Shown here: one piece after another, positions 8,448 through 18,446 of the stretch | Numbering within the stretch: the first letter of the stretch is position 1 | How the letters are laid out: every line of letters starts with the position of its first letter | Origin: an uncultured Bacteroidales bacterium | GTDB lineage: Bacteria; Bacteroidota; Bacteroidia; Bacteroidales; P3 | DNA length: 64,000 nt | Assembly: GCA_944321735.1 (NCBI GenBank) | Contig: CALUMK010000004.1 | Coordinates: 1 to 64,000 of the forward strand | Direction: 5' to 3' | Notes under the pieces: model-generated | What the model saw: the letters and a program-made list of their open reading frames with translations, nothing else | Told to the model about the DNA's origin: nothing | The model's database searches: none | Translations under genes and position numbers: made by a program

Positions 8448-9956
8448 CTATGCCGCTTGTTCTTCCATCAAATAATCCACCAGCAAGGCCAAAGGATTGT
8501 CCGAATCCGTATGGACAATCAAACGATACCGCCCCAATTCATTGGAAAACAATTCAACATAACTAATACCCAAGCGCTGCAACACGTCCAGAACCAACTC
8601 CAAGTCTTGTTGCGGCACAGCATTGCCAGACAATATATTGGATAGCAAATCGGCCGCCATCAGCCCTTGCAGAACCTTAGCATCCAATCCCATATAAAAA
8701 TACGCGCCCTCTGCCGACTCTGCCCAGGGATATTTGTCCATAAGCGTCTTGCCGCGTTCTGCCGTCGGCAAGGATTCGGACAGGCTTGCCCACAAGCAAC
8801 CGTCTTCCCAACCGTAATACAAGGGGAACATCTCTTGCTGTAGCAGATACCGGTTTGAACCAACGGCCTTGCCCCCTAAACTTTCATGAAGAGCATCCAA
8901 AGAACGGGCATCCGGAGCTTCGGCCTTAAAGACAATCTGAGGCAAGAAATGCGTCCAGGCCACGCTCAACAAACAATCCCCATCTATTGCTTCAAAAACA
9001 GGAAGCCATTCATCCATTTCCTCCTCATTCCTCATGGGAACCTCACGTTCAATGCGGTCCGCTAACAGCCCCCCATCCATATTCCAACTGACAAACGCCA
9101 TGGCAGATCCATCCAAGGAGGGCAAAAGACCTCCTGTAGCCGTCCCCACACCCTCGTACAAGGATTCCATCCATCCTTTGGTTTCCGAATCCATCGGGAG
9201 GCATGACCACTGGATTCCCATGGAATTTTCTTCAAAATCCAAACCAGCATACACATAGAGTTTATCCAATGGAATCTGATCCGCGTCCGAAACGGGCAAT
9301 AAAGCCGGCATATCCGAATCTTCTGCTACAGACATTGGCACCAGCATCCCGGCATCGTCCCCGGAAGGCAAGGATTGGAAAAGTTCCGTTGCAGAAAAAC
9401 TCTCCGAGGCGGGTTGCTGCAGGAGTGGCAAGACGCTTTCTTTCGCTACCGTTTGGTCGGACACAAAAAACGCCCCCTTGGCATCATCAAACACCAATAA
9501 GCCGTCCGGGTGTTCAGCCCATACATACCCGTCGGATTCTTCAAATTTGTCAAAGAGGCCGCTTTGCTCCAGCAGGGTTTGAAGGCGACGAGCATCCTTC
9601 ATGGCAAAAATCCCACATGCAGCATAGTCCTCAGCCTCTTGCGGGGCATACACATAGACATTTTGATGGAAATCGATTCCCGAAATCTCCGGGTTCTTCA
9701 AAAGAAAACGCATAATCTGCTGCGTGCCGGGCATCTCTCCCATGGCTTCGTCCAGCAGAGCCTGCACTTGCGAATTATCCCAAAGTTGACTCTCTTCTAA
9801 CAGGGACTCCACATTGACCGACAGCAAGGCATCTACTTTTCCTGGCAACAAAGCCGTGTAAAGGGGTTCGTCGTTCCTGGAACAGGACGTGTTCAGCGTA
9901 ATCCCGATCGAAGCCAGGAAAACGCTTGCTCCTAAAATCAGCTTACTTTTTTTCAT
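8448..9956 (-). CDS. DUF4836-family lipoprotein
   Basis: A 502-residue protein. The N-terminal signal peptide ends in the lipobox NTSC (Cys25). The following LLPGKVDALLSVNVESLLEE, FLLKNPEISGIDF and YVYAPQ blocks are the opening of DUF4836 proteins, which occur in Bacteroidota and have no known activity. The rest has repeated ligand-like alpha/beta segments without a recognisable active site. It is downstream of, and on the same strand as, the phosphorylation cluster, but a 248-bp gap separates them, so it is probably a separate unit. The minus-strand box TAAATTTG at 10060-10067 could be its -7 element. Confidence 0.7.
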   Translation of the reverse strand: MKKSKLILGASVFLASIGITLNTSCSRNDEPLYTALLPGKVDALLSVNVESLLEESQLWDNSQVQALLDEAMGEMPGTQQIMRFLLKNPEISGIDFHQNVYVYAPQEAEDYAACGIFAMKDARRLQTLLEQSGLFDKFEESDGYVWAEHPDGLLVFDDAKGAFFVSDQTVAKESVLPLLQQPASESFSATELFQSLPSGDDAGMLVPMSVAEDSDMPALLPVSDADQIPLDKLYVYAGLDFEENSMGIQWSCLPMDSETKGWMESLYEGVGTATGGLLPSLDGSAMAFVSWNMDGGLLADRIEREVPMRNEEEMDEWLPVFEAIDGDCLLSVAWTHFLPQIVFKAEAPDARSLDALHESLGGKAVGSNRYLLQQEMFPLYYGWEDGCLWASLSESLPTAERGKTLMDKYPWAESAEGAYFYMGLDAKVLQGLMAADLLSNILSGNAVPQQDLELVLDVLQRLGISYVELFSNELGRYRLIVHTDSDNPLALLVDYLMEEQAA

Positions 9957-10204
9957 AGCATGATGTTTTTATTATAAGCCTTTTTATTATGAGCCACCAA
10001 TCCATCAGCCTTTCGCTTCTATACCAAATCCTCCCGATGGTAGAATGTTGCTCGGATTGCAAATTTAAGCAATTACGGCTTGCACCCGCATTGCAAGACA
10101 TCGTAGCCGGGCTTGTTGCACAGGAAACACGCATGATTCATCGAAACTACGGCAATCGCATAAAAGCTTTTCTTCTTATCTTTCTTGATATTGCATACCT
10201 CTCC

Positions 10205-11557
10205 TTACATCATAACGGAGTACAACGATTCACCATCCGTAATCAAATAGGTTCCACTATCCGTATATTTCACAATACGTGGAATATAATCCAATTCTTT
10301 CAATTTCTCCTCCACATTAGATGGAATTCCCTCATAATAAACGCCATTTTTACAGCACACAACAATACCTTTCTTCGTTGTGCATACAGACAAAATCATA
10401 CCGAATTTCTCATTAGCCGCCTCCATGACCTCCAAATCAAAATCCGTTGATGCAGCATAGTGTTCCTCCGTCACAATAGCCCAGCCGCCAGATTCATTAA
10501 TCGACACCGAATAAATCTCCTCTCCATTGTTCACATATTCCTTAATCTTCTCCGAAAGGGCTGAAGGCGTTACATGGTAACAGGAATTCCCTCCATAAAC
10601 AATGCACCAATAGGTATTGTCATTGGTAATGGTCACATCTTTAATGCGGAGTTTTTCCGCATTGATCTCTTGCAGTTTTTCAGACAGAGAAGAAGGTATA
10701 CCTATAGATGAATATCCGTTCCCTCCATATACAACTATCCCTGTACCCGTTTCTGTCAACGCTCCGGTACGGCATGCTTTCCATTCTTTCACCGCATCCA
10801 CCAATGAGGACAAGCCTTGTGCTTTATCCACATAATCAACAGAAGTACCATATAAAGAAAGACCACGAGAGGCGATGCCTGTTGTAGATTCCCTATGCAA
10901 CGAAAACGTTTTGGAAAAAAGGCGATTCCCATTATGCCATACCTCGTACCTGTATTCTCCTGGAGAAAAAATACTTCTTGTATTATTCCCCAAAGGAAAC
11001 ATAACCTCTGTATGATTTTGCCCCGGCTTAACCCAAATATAGTCATCATCGTGTTCTCCGACCAAAGCCCCATCCGAGTCGTACAATTTCGTCTCAAAAA
11101 ACACTTTCCGTCTTTCTGATACAAGTCCGTTATAGTAGATTTTAGGAGTCAAATATCTCATGTCGGATGCATACAAACGCGTCCCATAACCATCAAGCGT
11201 AACAACGGAAGTGTCCACCAAATGCATATTGGAAAAGAGCACATCGACAATTTCAATGTATCCTTTATTGGCAAGCTGCTGTTGGAGTTCTGATTCGCGC
11301 CGCTTACGCTCAGCCTCAGCTTGACGGCGTGCCGCTTCCTGCTGGGCAGTCCGACATTTGCTTATCCAAGAATCCAAGTCGTTCGAGGCCGGTTTGTCGG
11401 GACAGAAACCTGCCGCCTCGAAGAACTCCTTAGCCTTGCTGTACTGGCCTTTATTGTAAGCAGCCACTCCTTGGGATCGAGTATCCGAATAACACCCCTG
11501 TCCAAACAAAGGACAAGCAAAAAAGAGACCAAGCAAAATCACAAACAAGCACCTCAT
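10205..11557 (-). CDS. Secreted protein with the cluster's shared N-terminal module and C-terminal repeats
   Basis: A 450-residue exported protein and the last gene of the phosphorylation cluster. The signal peptide is followed by GCYSDTRSQGVAAYNKGQYSKAKEFF, a short TPR-like helix pair with paired cysteines. Then come a basic/Gln-rich coiled stretch (about 80-105) and a beta-rich module (GYIEIVDVLF, LYASDMRYLTPKIYYNGL, PGEYRYEVW). All three parts also open the next gene upstream. The last ~180 residues hold three to four imperfect repeats of the form VYGGN-x-Y-x-IPSxLxEKLxE, followed by hydrophobic strands. This resembles WG/propeller-type repeats but I cannot assign a family. The ATG at 11557 is preferred over a TTG three codons earlier. 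It is probably periplasmic or on the cell surface. Confidence 0.7.
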   Translation of the reverse strand: MRCLFVILLGLFFACPLFGQGCYSDTRSQGVAAYNKGQYSKAKEFFEAAGFCPDKPASNDLDSWISKCRTAQQEAARRQAEAERKRRESELQQQLANKGYIEIVDVLFSNMHLVDTSVVTLDGYGTRLYASDMRYLTPKIYYNGLVSERRKVFFETKLYDSDGALVGEHDDDYIWVKPGQNHTEVMFPLGNNTRSIFSPGEYRYEVWHNGNRLFSKTFSLHRESTTGIASRGLSLYGTSVDYVDKAQGLSSLVDAVKEWKACRTGALTETGTGIVVYGGNGYSSIGIPSSLSEKLQEINAEKLRIKDVTITNDNTYWCIVYGGNSCYHVTPSALSEKIKEYVNNGEEIYSVSINESGGWAIVTEEHYAASTDFDLEVMEAANEKFGMILSVCTTKKGIVVCCKNGVYYEGIPSNVEEKLKELDYIPRIVKYTDSGTYLITDGESLYSVMM

Positions 11558-11618
11558 AACAAACAAATTAAAATTTTAAAATCCACAATATCCCATAAAG
11601 ACTTCCGCCAAACAACCA

Positions 11619-13751
11619 CTACAAGAATGCGAAGGCCGCACCACACGTCCCAATCACCAAAGGAATACCAATACCCACGCTAAAAGTAGGCACTATCCGG
11701 CTTCCTGAAATCTGGCATCCAAACGCAAAATCCCACAGACTGAGAGCCGTTCCCCCCCGCCATGCAAAACGCAACCCCATATCTCCGGCAAACTCCATGT
11801 CCAACATAGCTGGCCCGGCATAAACCTGCAAATCCAAAGCCGAGATATCCGTCGTCAAACGGAACAAAGGCGCCACCGATGCAGACCAACCACCATCAAA
11901 ACCTACCAAGAACGAGGTATAAAACCCTAAATGCGTCTTGATCCAAGAATAGCTCCCACCAAGAAAAATCTCTCCATTGTCAAAATCATACCCTCCAAGA
12001 ACATCCAAAAAATGCCTTGAAAATTCTTTTTCGTACATTCCCATGGCAAAAGCCACCGGAAACAAGCTAACCCCCGCCGTCGGGATAACCGCATCCTTGG
12101 AGAACTGGCATCCCAATGACAGGCTCGCCCACGAGAAATCCCCAAAATTCGCATCATCAAAATTCATTCTCAAGCCAGCCTCGCCCATAAGATGCCACCT
12201 TTCATTCTTAAAAATCGGATCTGCAACCCCCGTATTCCAATCATACCTGACAACAGGAGCCGCGTACAATTGAAAATCTATAAACCTCCACCCCTCAGTC
12301 AATCGAAGCAAAGGACCTATGCTGAACGTAATATCACTATGCCCCAAGCCGTACATCAAGGACGTATGCAAGCCCATATGCGCCCTGACATACCCGTAAT
12401 TGAACCCAGCATAATGACGCGACACCAAATCATCACCAAAATTAAAACCGTAGCCATATTTCGGTTCAAAGAAATGTGCAGCGCAATTTTCTTCCCGGCT
12501 TATCCATCGGTCTTTCTTCAATTGAAAGAACGCATACGAAACTTGATCCCTGGTTATCCGAACCGATTTTGGAGACACGTATTTATAACCGTCTTTCTCT
12601 GCACGAACCGTATATGATCCCGGAGGCAAGTTATACCGCAGAGGCGTATGCCCGATAAATTGCGTTGTCGAGGAGGAACTTGAAATCGAGATGCCAACCA
12701 TCGGCACATTGGCCGAAACCGAAAGCGTGCCAAAAGCTTCCTCCTGCGAAACATCTATCCTCACGTCATCGTTCTTGGTTTCCACCCAGAAAAAATCCTT
12801 CCTTGCATTGCCGGCGTTCCCGTTGCACCGCAAGGTAAAGGTGTTCGATGTCTTGTTTTCTACGGAACAGAACGAAGGAACGCCCAAAAGCCTCCAATCT
12901 TCGGCATCAGTAGAGACAGCAAAAGTCTTGCTTCCTCCGTCACCGGAAAAAGAAACGGACAGGTTGCTCTTTCCATCCACCGTCAAATACGTAGATTCAT
13001 CCGGCCTTTTATACAATGAGACATATTGTGTATAGAGCTTGCGCCCTCCATACCATACCTCGTACCGGTATCGCCCTGGCCGAAAAACACTCTCGTGGCG
13101 ATTCCCTACCGGATACATTACCGCCGTATTATCACCCGGCTTCACAAAAATATAATCATCATCAAACTCCATCAAAAGATCACCCTCTCGATCATACAAC
13201 CTAGCAAAAAAATCAATCCGCCTCTCTTCCGGAACCAGCCCGTTATAATAAATCTTCGGCGCCAGATAGCGCATATCGGAAGCATACAAGGTCTCCCCAT
13301 AATCATCCAACACGTTCCAATTGCTGTCCAGATTGGCAAAAACAATATCCGTCACTTCAATGTATCCCCTTTCTTCCGATTGACGCCAAGCTTCTGACAG
13401 ACGGGACTGCTCTTCTTGTTGCCGTCGTTCTTCCTCTTCTCTCTGCCGCTGTTCCCGGTCCTCTTTTTGCCGATACTCCAAATCCAAACGCTCCTTTTCT
13501 GCGGCTTCCTGCCGTCTCGCGCTTGCCTCGATAGCAGACAGGCATTTTCGAATCCACTCATCCAAATCATGGTCTATCGGCTTGTCCGGACAACCATTCA
13601 GTGCCGCTTCAAAATACTCTTTCGCCTTAGAGTATTGGCCGTTGTTATAGGCAGAAACTCCTTGCGCACGAGTAGATTCATAACAATTTTGCCCCATCAG
13701 ACCGCATATTCCGGCCAACAAGAAAAACAAAAAAACAACAATCCTTTTCAT
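11619..13751 (-). CDS. Outer-membrane protein: TPR-like module, BACON, PEGA and beta-barrel
   Basis: A 710-residue protein. The signal peptide and NCYESTRAQGVSAYNNGQYSKAK module are followed by a Glu/Arg/Gln coiled stretch (about 80-125) and the same GYIEVTDIVF/LYASDMRYLAPKIYYNGL beta module as in the neighbour at 10205. Residues about 265-345 are BACON-like (FSGDGGSKTFAVSTDAEDW, then IDVSQEEA). Residues about 348-415 are PEGA-like (GISISSSSSTTQFIGHTPL, LPPGSYTVRAEKDGY). The last ~290 residues alternate amphipathic strands and end in an aromatic-poor strand, consistent with an outer-membrane barrel. A GTG one codon upstream is an alternative start. It is likely to form the outer-membrane end of the system. 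No enzymatic motif is seen. Confidence 0.75.
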   Translation of the reverse strand: MKRIVVFLFFLLAGICGLMGQNCYESTRAQGVSAYNNGQYSKAKEYFEAALNGCPDKPIDHDLDEWIRKCLSAIEASARRQEAAEKERLDLEYRQKEDREQRQREEEERRQQEEQSRLSEAWRQSEERGYIEVTDIVFANLDSNWNVLDDYGETLYASDMRYLAPKIYYNGLVPEERRIDFFARLYDREGDLLMEFDDDYIFVKPGDNTAVMYPVGNRHESVFRPGRYRYEVWYGGRKLYTQYVSLYKRPDESTYLTVDGKSNLSVSFSGDGGSKTFAVSTDAEDWRLLGVPSFCSVENKTSNTFTLRCNGNAGNARKDFFWVETKNDDVRIDVSQEEAFGTLSVSANVPMVGISISSSSSTTQFIGHTPLRYNLPPGSYTVRAEKDGYKYVSPKSVRITRDQVSYAFFQLKKDRWISREENCAAHFFEPKYGYGFNFGDDLVSRHYAGFNYGYVRAHMGLHTSLMYGLGHSDITFSIGPLLRLTEGWRFIDFQLYAAPVVRYDWNTGVADPIFKNERWHLMGEAGLRMNFDDANFGDFSWASLSLGCQFSKDAVIPTAGVSLFPVAFAMGMYEKEFSRHFLDVLGGYDFDNGEIFLGGSYSWIKTHLGFYTSFLVGFDGGWSASVAPLFRLTTDISALDLQVYAGPAMLDMEFAGDMGLRFAWRGGTALSLWDFAFGCQISGSRIVPTFSVGIGIPLVIGTCGAAFAFL

Positions 13752-13890
13752 CACAAAACTCTCTTTTCAAGCACTTCTAAACACAACAGCACACACTGCT
13801 GAAGCCATAACGGGGACAAAAGCATCCTTCGCACTCCTTGCCTGAAAGATTTCAAGCAGTGTCCTGACAGGATGCATTTCCCTTTCCGAA

Positions 13891-15687
13891 TTACCGATAC
13901 CGATAATAAGTCAAAGCGGATTTGTCTCCCGACAAGGCTTTTGCCAAACGCGCGTAATTGGCCGCATTCGTCTCATTACCGATACGCTCCTGAGCCTTGG
14001 CTGCTGCCGTCCATTCCTCGGCGGCTTTCTTAGATTTAGCCTGCAAAATCGCATTCAAAGACAAGCTCCTGTCAAAATCATCGTTAAACTCGCCATACTT
14101 ATCTTCATACTCCCGGATGTCCTCCATCAGAATCCTTGCTTCTACCAACTTTACCGGTTCGGAGGCACTTCCTTCTTCAACAAGATTCTTGCATTCCGAG
14201 ATGAGCCGCGAATATTCCGGATAATCGGATAACGAAGCACGGGTCAGCCCCGTAGGAAGAACGGCCAGCATAACAAAGACAACCCCGGCCAAAGAATACA
14301 TGACCCGCAACCGTTTCCAATCCATCCCTGGCTCCATCGCTTTCCATGCCGAAATCCCATTCTTCTTAATTTGCAAAATGGCCAGCAAAACCAAGGAAGA
14401 AACAACCGGATTAATCCAAGAATACCACGAAAAAGCACCTATAATCGATACCATCAATGTCCCCACAATAAGAGAGAACAAAATCACCCAATAACCAAGC
14501 CGCAAACGCTTCCACAACATCAAGCAGCCCGTAAGCTGCAGCACGCCGAACAAGGCAGCAATCTTGACAGCATGATAAATCCCCATATTGGAGGGCATCC
14601 AAAACAGGCCATCTCCGTCCGGCCTACCCAAAAACTCCACAATCGACTGAATCAACGCCAAGCTATTCGTCACAATCATCAGCCAAATCCAAAAACGGAC
14701 AAAACCATGCCGTTTGACCGGTTCATCAATCCTAGTCGCCGTAGGCTTCCCATTCAAATTTCCGTTGGGCACCGTCTGCTGCGCAGCGGCATTATCCAAG
14801 CCGCCCCCATTCTTCCTTGTTCCGCTCGCAGAAACACCTTTACCAGAAACATTGCCCTTGACCCAAGGACACGGAACAGTCCGCCCTTTTATTCTGGCAT
14901 CCGCATACTCATGCAATTGCATCGCCGTGGGTCTATCCCATGTGTCCTTTTCCAGACAAGCCCGAACCAAAGCATTCAAATCCTTGGAGAAACCATCCGG
15001 CAAATCAGGCATCTCCGCCCCACGCAGCAACATGCCGCCGCCTTGACCCATAAACGGCAATTCTCCAACCAGCAATTCATACAAAGTGACACCCAAAGCC
15101 CAAATATCAGTTGCCTTGACCGCCTCCGGATGTCCTGTAAACATCTCCGGCCCCATGTAAGCAAACGTTCCGCCCGAAGACTCGGCCACTTGCCTCCGCG
15201 TGGAGTTCCTCCGCAAAGTGCTACGCATCTTCATGCTGATACCGAAATCCGTAATCACAAAATCCCCTTCGGCATTCTGCAAGATATTATCCGGCTTGAT
15301 ATCCCGATGCAAAACATCCCGTTCATGCAAATAAGACAAGCCCGAAGACACATCGCGGATAAACTTCCATGCCATTTGTTCATCCATTCTCCCCACCAAA
15401 TCGGCCGAAGGCAAAGGACAATACGGCATGGCCAAATAGGGTCGTCTTTCACATATATCAAAGTGATTAGATTTCAACAAGTTGGGATGATTCAAGCCGA
15501 ATGTGGTCTTATATTCGGCCTTGAATTCATCTATACCCCTCTCGTCCAAAGAAATATAAACCTTCAAAGCCAGCTCCATATCCAACTGCTCGTCACGCAC
15601 CAGCCAGACTTCCCCAAAAGAACCGCTACCAACCTCCTTCAAAAGGCGATAACGATTTGCAAATAATTCGTTTACTTGTAATTCCAT
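13891..15687 (-). CDS. Ser/Thr protein kinase with polytopic membrane C-terminus
   Basis: A 598-residue Hanks-type kinase. The kinase domain covers residues 1-275, with glycine loop GSGSFGEV, the lysine in ALKVY, catalytic HRDIKPDN, DFG and the GPE version of the APE motif. The activation segment holds MRSTLRRNSTRR, as in the receptor kinases of this cluster. After a linker there are about five hydrophobic segments (residues about 330-490) and a C-terminal helical part of about 100 residues (SDYPEYSRLISECKNLVEE onwards) that should be periplasmic. It lacks the formylglycine-enzyme domain of its paralogues. The ATG at 15687 gives the MELQVNELFANRYRLL start shared with them. It follows the FHA-DUF805 gene by 97 bp on the same strand. 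Confidence 0.9.
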   Translation of the reverse strand: MELQVNELFANRYRLLKEVGSGSFGEVWLVRDEQLDMELALKVYISLDERGIDEFKAEYKTTFGLNHPNLLKSNHFDICERRPYLAMPYCPLPSADLVGRMDEQMAWKFIRDVSSGLSYLHERDVLHRDIKPDNILQNAEGDFVITDFGISMKMRSTLRRNSTRRQVAESSGGTFAYMGPEMFTGHPEAVKATDIWALGVTLYELLVGELPFMGQGGGMLLRGAEMPDLPDGFSKDLNALVRACLEKDTWDRPTAMQLHEYADARIKGRTVPCPWVKGNVSGKGVSASGTRKNGGGLDNAAAQQTVPNGNLNGKPTATRIDEPVKRHGFVRFWIWLMIVTNSLALIQSIVEFLGRPDGDGLFWMPSNMGIYHAVKIAALFGVLQLTGCLMLWKRLRLGYWVILFSLIVGTLMVSIIGAFSWYSWINPVVSSLVLLAILQIKKNGISAWKAMEPGMDWKRLRVMYSLAGVVFVMLAVLPTGLTRASLSDYPEYSRLISECKNLVEEGSASEPVKLVEARILMEDIREYEDKYGEFNDDFDRSLSLNAILQAKSKKAAEEWTAAAKAQERIGNETNAANYARLAKALSGDKSALTYYRYR

Positions 15688-15784
15688 CTCAAAAAATTTA
15701 TAAACCAACCAAAACTCCAAGCACCCCAAACGGGATTTGCAGATTCTCCTTTTGCATCTCCCGTCTCCGAGCTTCCTATAAAAA

Positions 15785-16504
15785 CTATCGTGTCCCCTTC
15801 AGCAGCTTGGGATTTTTCCCGTAACGATTCGTTCCCGGTTCGCTATCCTGGCAGAACCATACTATCATCAAAATCCAACCCACCAAAGGAATCACGCTCA
15901 ACAAGTAAAACCAACCACTCCGCCCTGTATCATGCAAACGGCGAACCGCCAACGCCAAACCCGGAATCAAAACAGCCAAACTCCATACCCAACCTAAATA
16001 AGGAATCCACACCACCAAAACATTCAGCAAGGCAAACCACCAAAACTCACTCCGCCTAGCACGCCCCGAAAATGTAGCATAGTTTGAAAAGACGTTCGAG
16101 ATAGCCTTGCCAAAGGAAAGCGGATTCGTGTCCATAACCGACTCACATTCCCCATAACCTTCATTTCTGCCACTCTTGACTGCACCTTGAACCTGATTGG
16201 GATTCCATCCGTGCGACATTGGACGAGTCTGGTTCATCCGTACTGTTTTTGGAATCCCTGTTCCTCCCACAATCGCCCAATCCAAGCGTTCTCCCCCTGG
16301 AAATACGACCTCATCGTTCCGGGAAATCCTGACTTGACCATTCCGGACAGTTTTCCCTTTCACCAATGTCCCGTTGGTGCTATGGTCCACATACAAGAAA
16401 GAGCCATCATTTTCTTCATACAGTGTGGCATGATGCCCGCTCACTTCCGGATTAGCCACCACAATGTCGTTATCCGAGGCTCTTCCTATTCTTATCTGTT
16501 TCAT
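15785..16504 (-). CDS. FHA domain fused to DUF805 membrane domain
   Basis: A 239-residue protein. The N-terminal FHA domain (residues 1-80) binds phosphothreonine peptides and shows IGRASDNDIVV, VSGHHATLY and STNGTLVKG. Residues about 125-239 are a DUF805 membrane domain (FSGRARRSEFWWFALL, RRLHDTGRSGWFYLL, DSEPGTNRYGKNP) with three or four membrane segments. The fusion places a phospho-reader at the inner membrane. The gene starts 5 bp after the PP2C stop, so the two are surely co-transcribed, with the kinase gene following. The partner phosphoprotein is unknown; activation-loop threonines of the neighbouring kinases are obvious candidates. Confidence 0.9.
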   Translation of the reverse strand: MKQIRIGRASDNDIVVANPEVSGHHATLYEENDGSFLYVDHSTNGTLVKGKTVRNGQVRISRNDEVVFPGGERLDWAIVGGTGIPKTVRMNQTRPMSHGWNPNQVQGAVKSGRNEGYGECESVMDTNPLSFGKAISNVFSNYATFSGRARRSEFWWFALLNVLVVWIPYLGWVWSLAVLIPGLALAVRRLHDTGRSGWFYLLSVIPLVGWILMIVWFCQDSEPGTNRYGKNPKLLKGTR

Positions 16505-16509
16505 CTCGT

Positions 16510-18291
16510 TTATTCTTTGTTATTAACAGTATCGCTAATTAAGGTATCACCATTCACAGGAGCGCTTGTCTGCCGCAATACCGGCTTTCCCGGTTCTTCC
16601 GATTCCGGAATCCGAACCAATTTATCCGTTGCTTGCCCATCTCCGTTGCCGAAAGATGAAGATCCTTTACCGCCCAACAAGGGCTTCTTCTCTTCACTTG
16701 GAAGTACTCGGAGATTCGCAAGAGAATCAACAAGCACTTTTTTGTCTTCCTTTTTGCTTGTTCCAGACGAAAAACCGTCCCGGAAATTTTCCCAATCTCT
16801 CCTCTTTTGATCCAGTTCCTCCAGCGTCTTGCACTTCCACAAAGCATCCTTCAATCCGTTCAAACCCTCTTTCTGCCTGTCATTCAACGCCTTTTCATCA
16901 TAGAAAACATCCATTTCCTGACACAGCACATCCAAAAAGGCCTTGAACTGCTCCGCTTGCGATACCGCATCGTCGCCATTGAAAACCGTATTCCGTACAG
17001 AATCCATCAGCCTGTTCACAAAAACCATGAAACCGGTCCCGGCATCGCGCCGCAACCCATCCAACCGTTCCAAAGCCTCGACCTGCATGGCAACTGCATC
17101 TTTCAAATCCGCCACCAACAACGAATCCAACCCATCGGACTGCAACACTTTGCTCACAGAATCACAATAAAAGGTCAAACCATTTTCCGAAGCCAGCTTA
17201 CGGACATCCTCCAATTCCGACCGCCATTGTTCCTGCGCTGCATCACCTGCAAGGAACTTGGCTTTCACAAACCATCCCAGAGCAAACACGACCACTATAG
17301 CCGCCACAATCGCCGCTACACGCCGCAAAGTCCGTTTCCTGACCTTGAAACTGATAACGCTCGGCTGAGCCGCACCATTTCCCGGTATATCGGTCTTAGA
17401 CACAGGCTCTTGAAACACCTTGTATTCCATTTCTTCCGGAGGGCAAGTCTCGCCTTCCGTTATCTCGCAAAGGATTGCCGTCACGTTGTCGTACCAGTCG
17501 GCATTCTCCGCCGCCTGCCACAACGCCTCCCGACAAGCCCGCATCGAAGAACGGTTCTGCGCCATAATCTCCGACATTTCCCTGTCGCGCAGCACCCCGC
17601 TCAAACCATCGCTGCACAACATCAGTATATCTCCCTTATAGACAGGAAAAGTCAAACTGTCGGCCACCGCTTTCTTTTCAGGATCGCCAAGGCTGCGCGT
17701 GATAATGTTCCCATACGGGCTGTCGAACGCCTGGTCTGGAGTCAAGATACCGGCATCCACCTGTTCCTGCACATACGAATGATCCTTTGAAACCTGCCTC
17801 AAGCCCGAAGGCCCGCGAAACAAGTAAGCCCGGCTATCGCCGCACCAAGTCACCGACAATTGGCCATGGCAGAGCCACGCCAGAATCAAGGTGCTGCCCA
17901 TCCCTTCACACTCCTTGTTTTTCTTGGCAAATGTCTTGATAGCTGTATCCGATTCCTCCACCACCTTTTCCATGAATGCCTCGCGAGCCTTGGCCGTCTT
18001 GATTTCCACCTTGGAAATATTCTCGCTTGCAAAGCAACGCTCCACCGTATCGATAGCAATCTTCGAGGCCACTTCCCCGGCGTTCATTCCTCCCATGCCG
18101 TCAGCTACCACCATCAGCATCCCTTTTTCCGACAACGCCACCACCTTATCCGCTTCAAATTCGCCTTGCGTGGCATTTCCCAAATCGGCATCGACAAACA
18201 GATTGTCCTCGTTGCCCTTGTTGGGCGCATCATTGTTCCACTTTCCTGCCGGATCCGTGTAGGCAGTAAGCCTGAATTGGATTCGTTTCAT
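16510..18291 (-). CDS. PP2C-type Ser/Thr phosphatase with transmembrane and helical C-terminus
   Basis: A 593-residue protein. Residues 1-270 are a PP2C/SpoIIE-like phosphatase with the metal-binding aspartates in GNEDNLFVD, VVADGMGGMNAGEVAS, LMLCSDGLSG and YDNVTAIL, plus GMGSTLI and WCGDSRAYLF. It should remove phosphate from Ser/Thr set by the neighbouring kinases. One membrane segment follows at about 335-355 (AAIVAAIVVVFALGWFV), then a mostly helical, charged tail of about 230 residues that would lie in the periplasm. PP2C with a long extracytoplasmic tail is unusual and suggests a second sensing or scaffold role. It is upstream of FHA-DUF805 with 5 bp between. Confidence 0.93.
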   Translation of the reverse strand: MKRIQFRLTAYTDPAGKWNNDAPNKGNEDNLFVDADLGNATQGEFEADKVVALSEKGMLMVVADGMGGMNAGEVASKIAIDTVERCFASENISKVEIKTAKAREAFMEKVVEESDTAIKTFAKKNKECEGMGSTLILAWLCHGQLSVTWCGDSRAYLFRGPSGLRQVSKDHSYVQEQVDAGILTPDQAFDSPYGNIITRSLGDPEKKAVADSLTFPVYKGDILMLCSDGLSGVLRDREMSEIMAQNRSSMRACREALWQAAENADWYDNVTAILCEITEGETCPPEEMEYKVFQEPVSKTDIPGNGAAQPSVISFKVRKRTLRRVAAIVAAIVVVFALGWFVKAKFLAGDAAQEQWRSELEDVRKLASENGLTFYCDSVSKVLQSDGLDSLLVADLKDAVAMQVEALERLDGLRRDAGTGFMVFVNRLMDSVRNTVFNGDDAVSQAEQFKAFLDVLCQEMDVFYDEKALNDRQKEGLNGLKDALWKCKTLEELDQKRRDWENFRDGFSSGTSKKEDKKVLVDSLANLRVLPSEEKKPLLGGKGSSSFGNGDGQATDKLVRIPESEEPGKPVLRQTSAPVNGDTLISDTVNNKE

Positions 18292-18446
18292 ATCCTTTTT
18301 GTTTAAAATCGTTCAACCTTTATCGCGCATCGCCTAATCAGCGCAACCCTTTCTCTTTCAACATTCCTCCGGCTAAATACAGAAACCGACCCGACCGGAT
18401 GCCTCGTTCCACCCCCTAAAAGACATTCCGGCCATAGTCGATTCCC

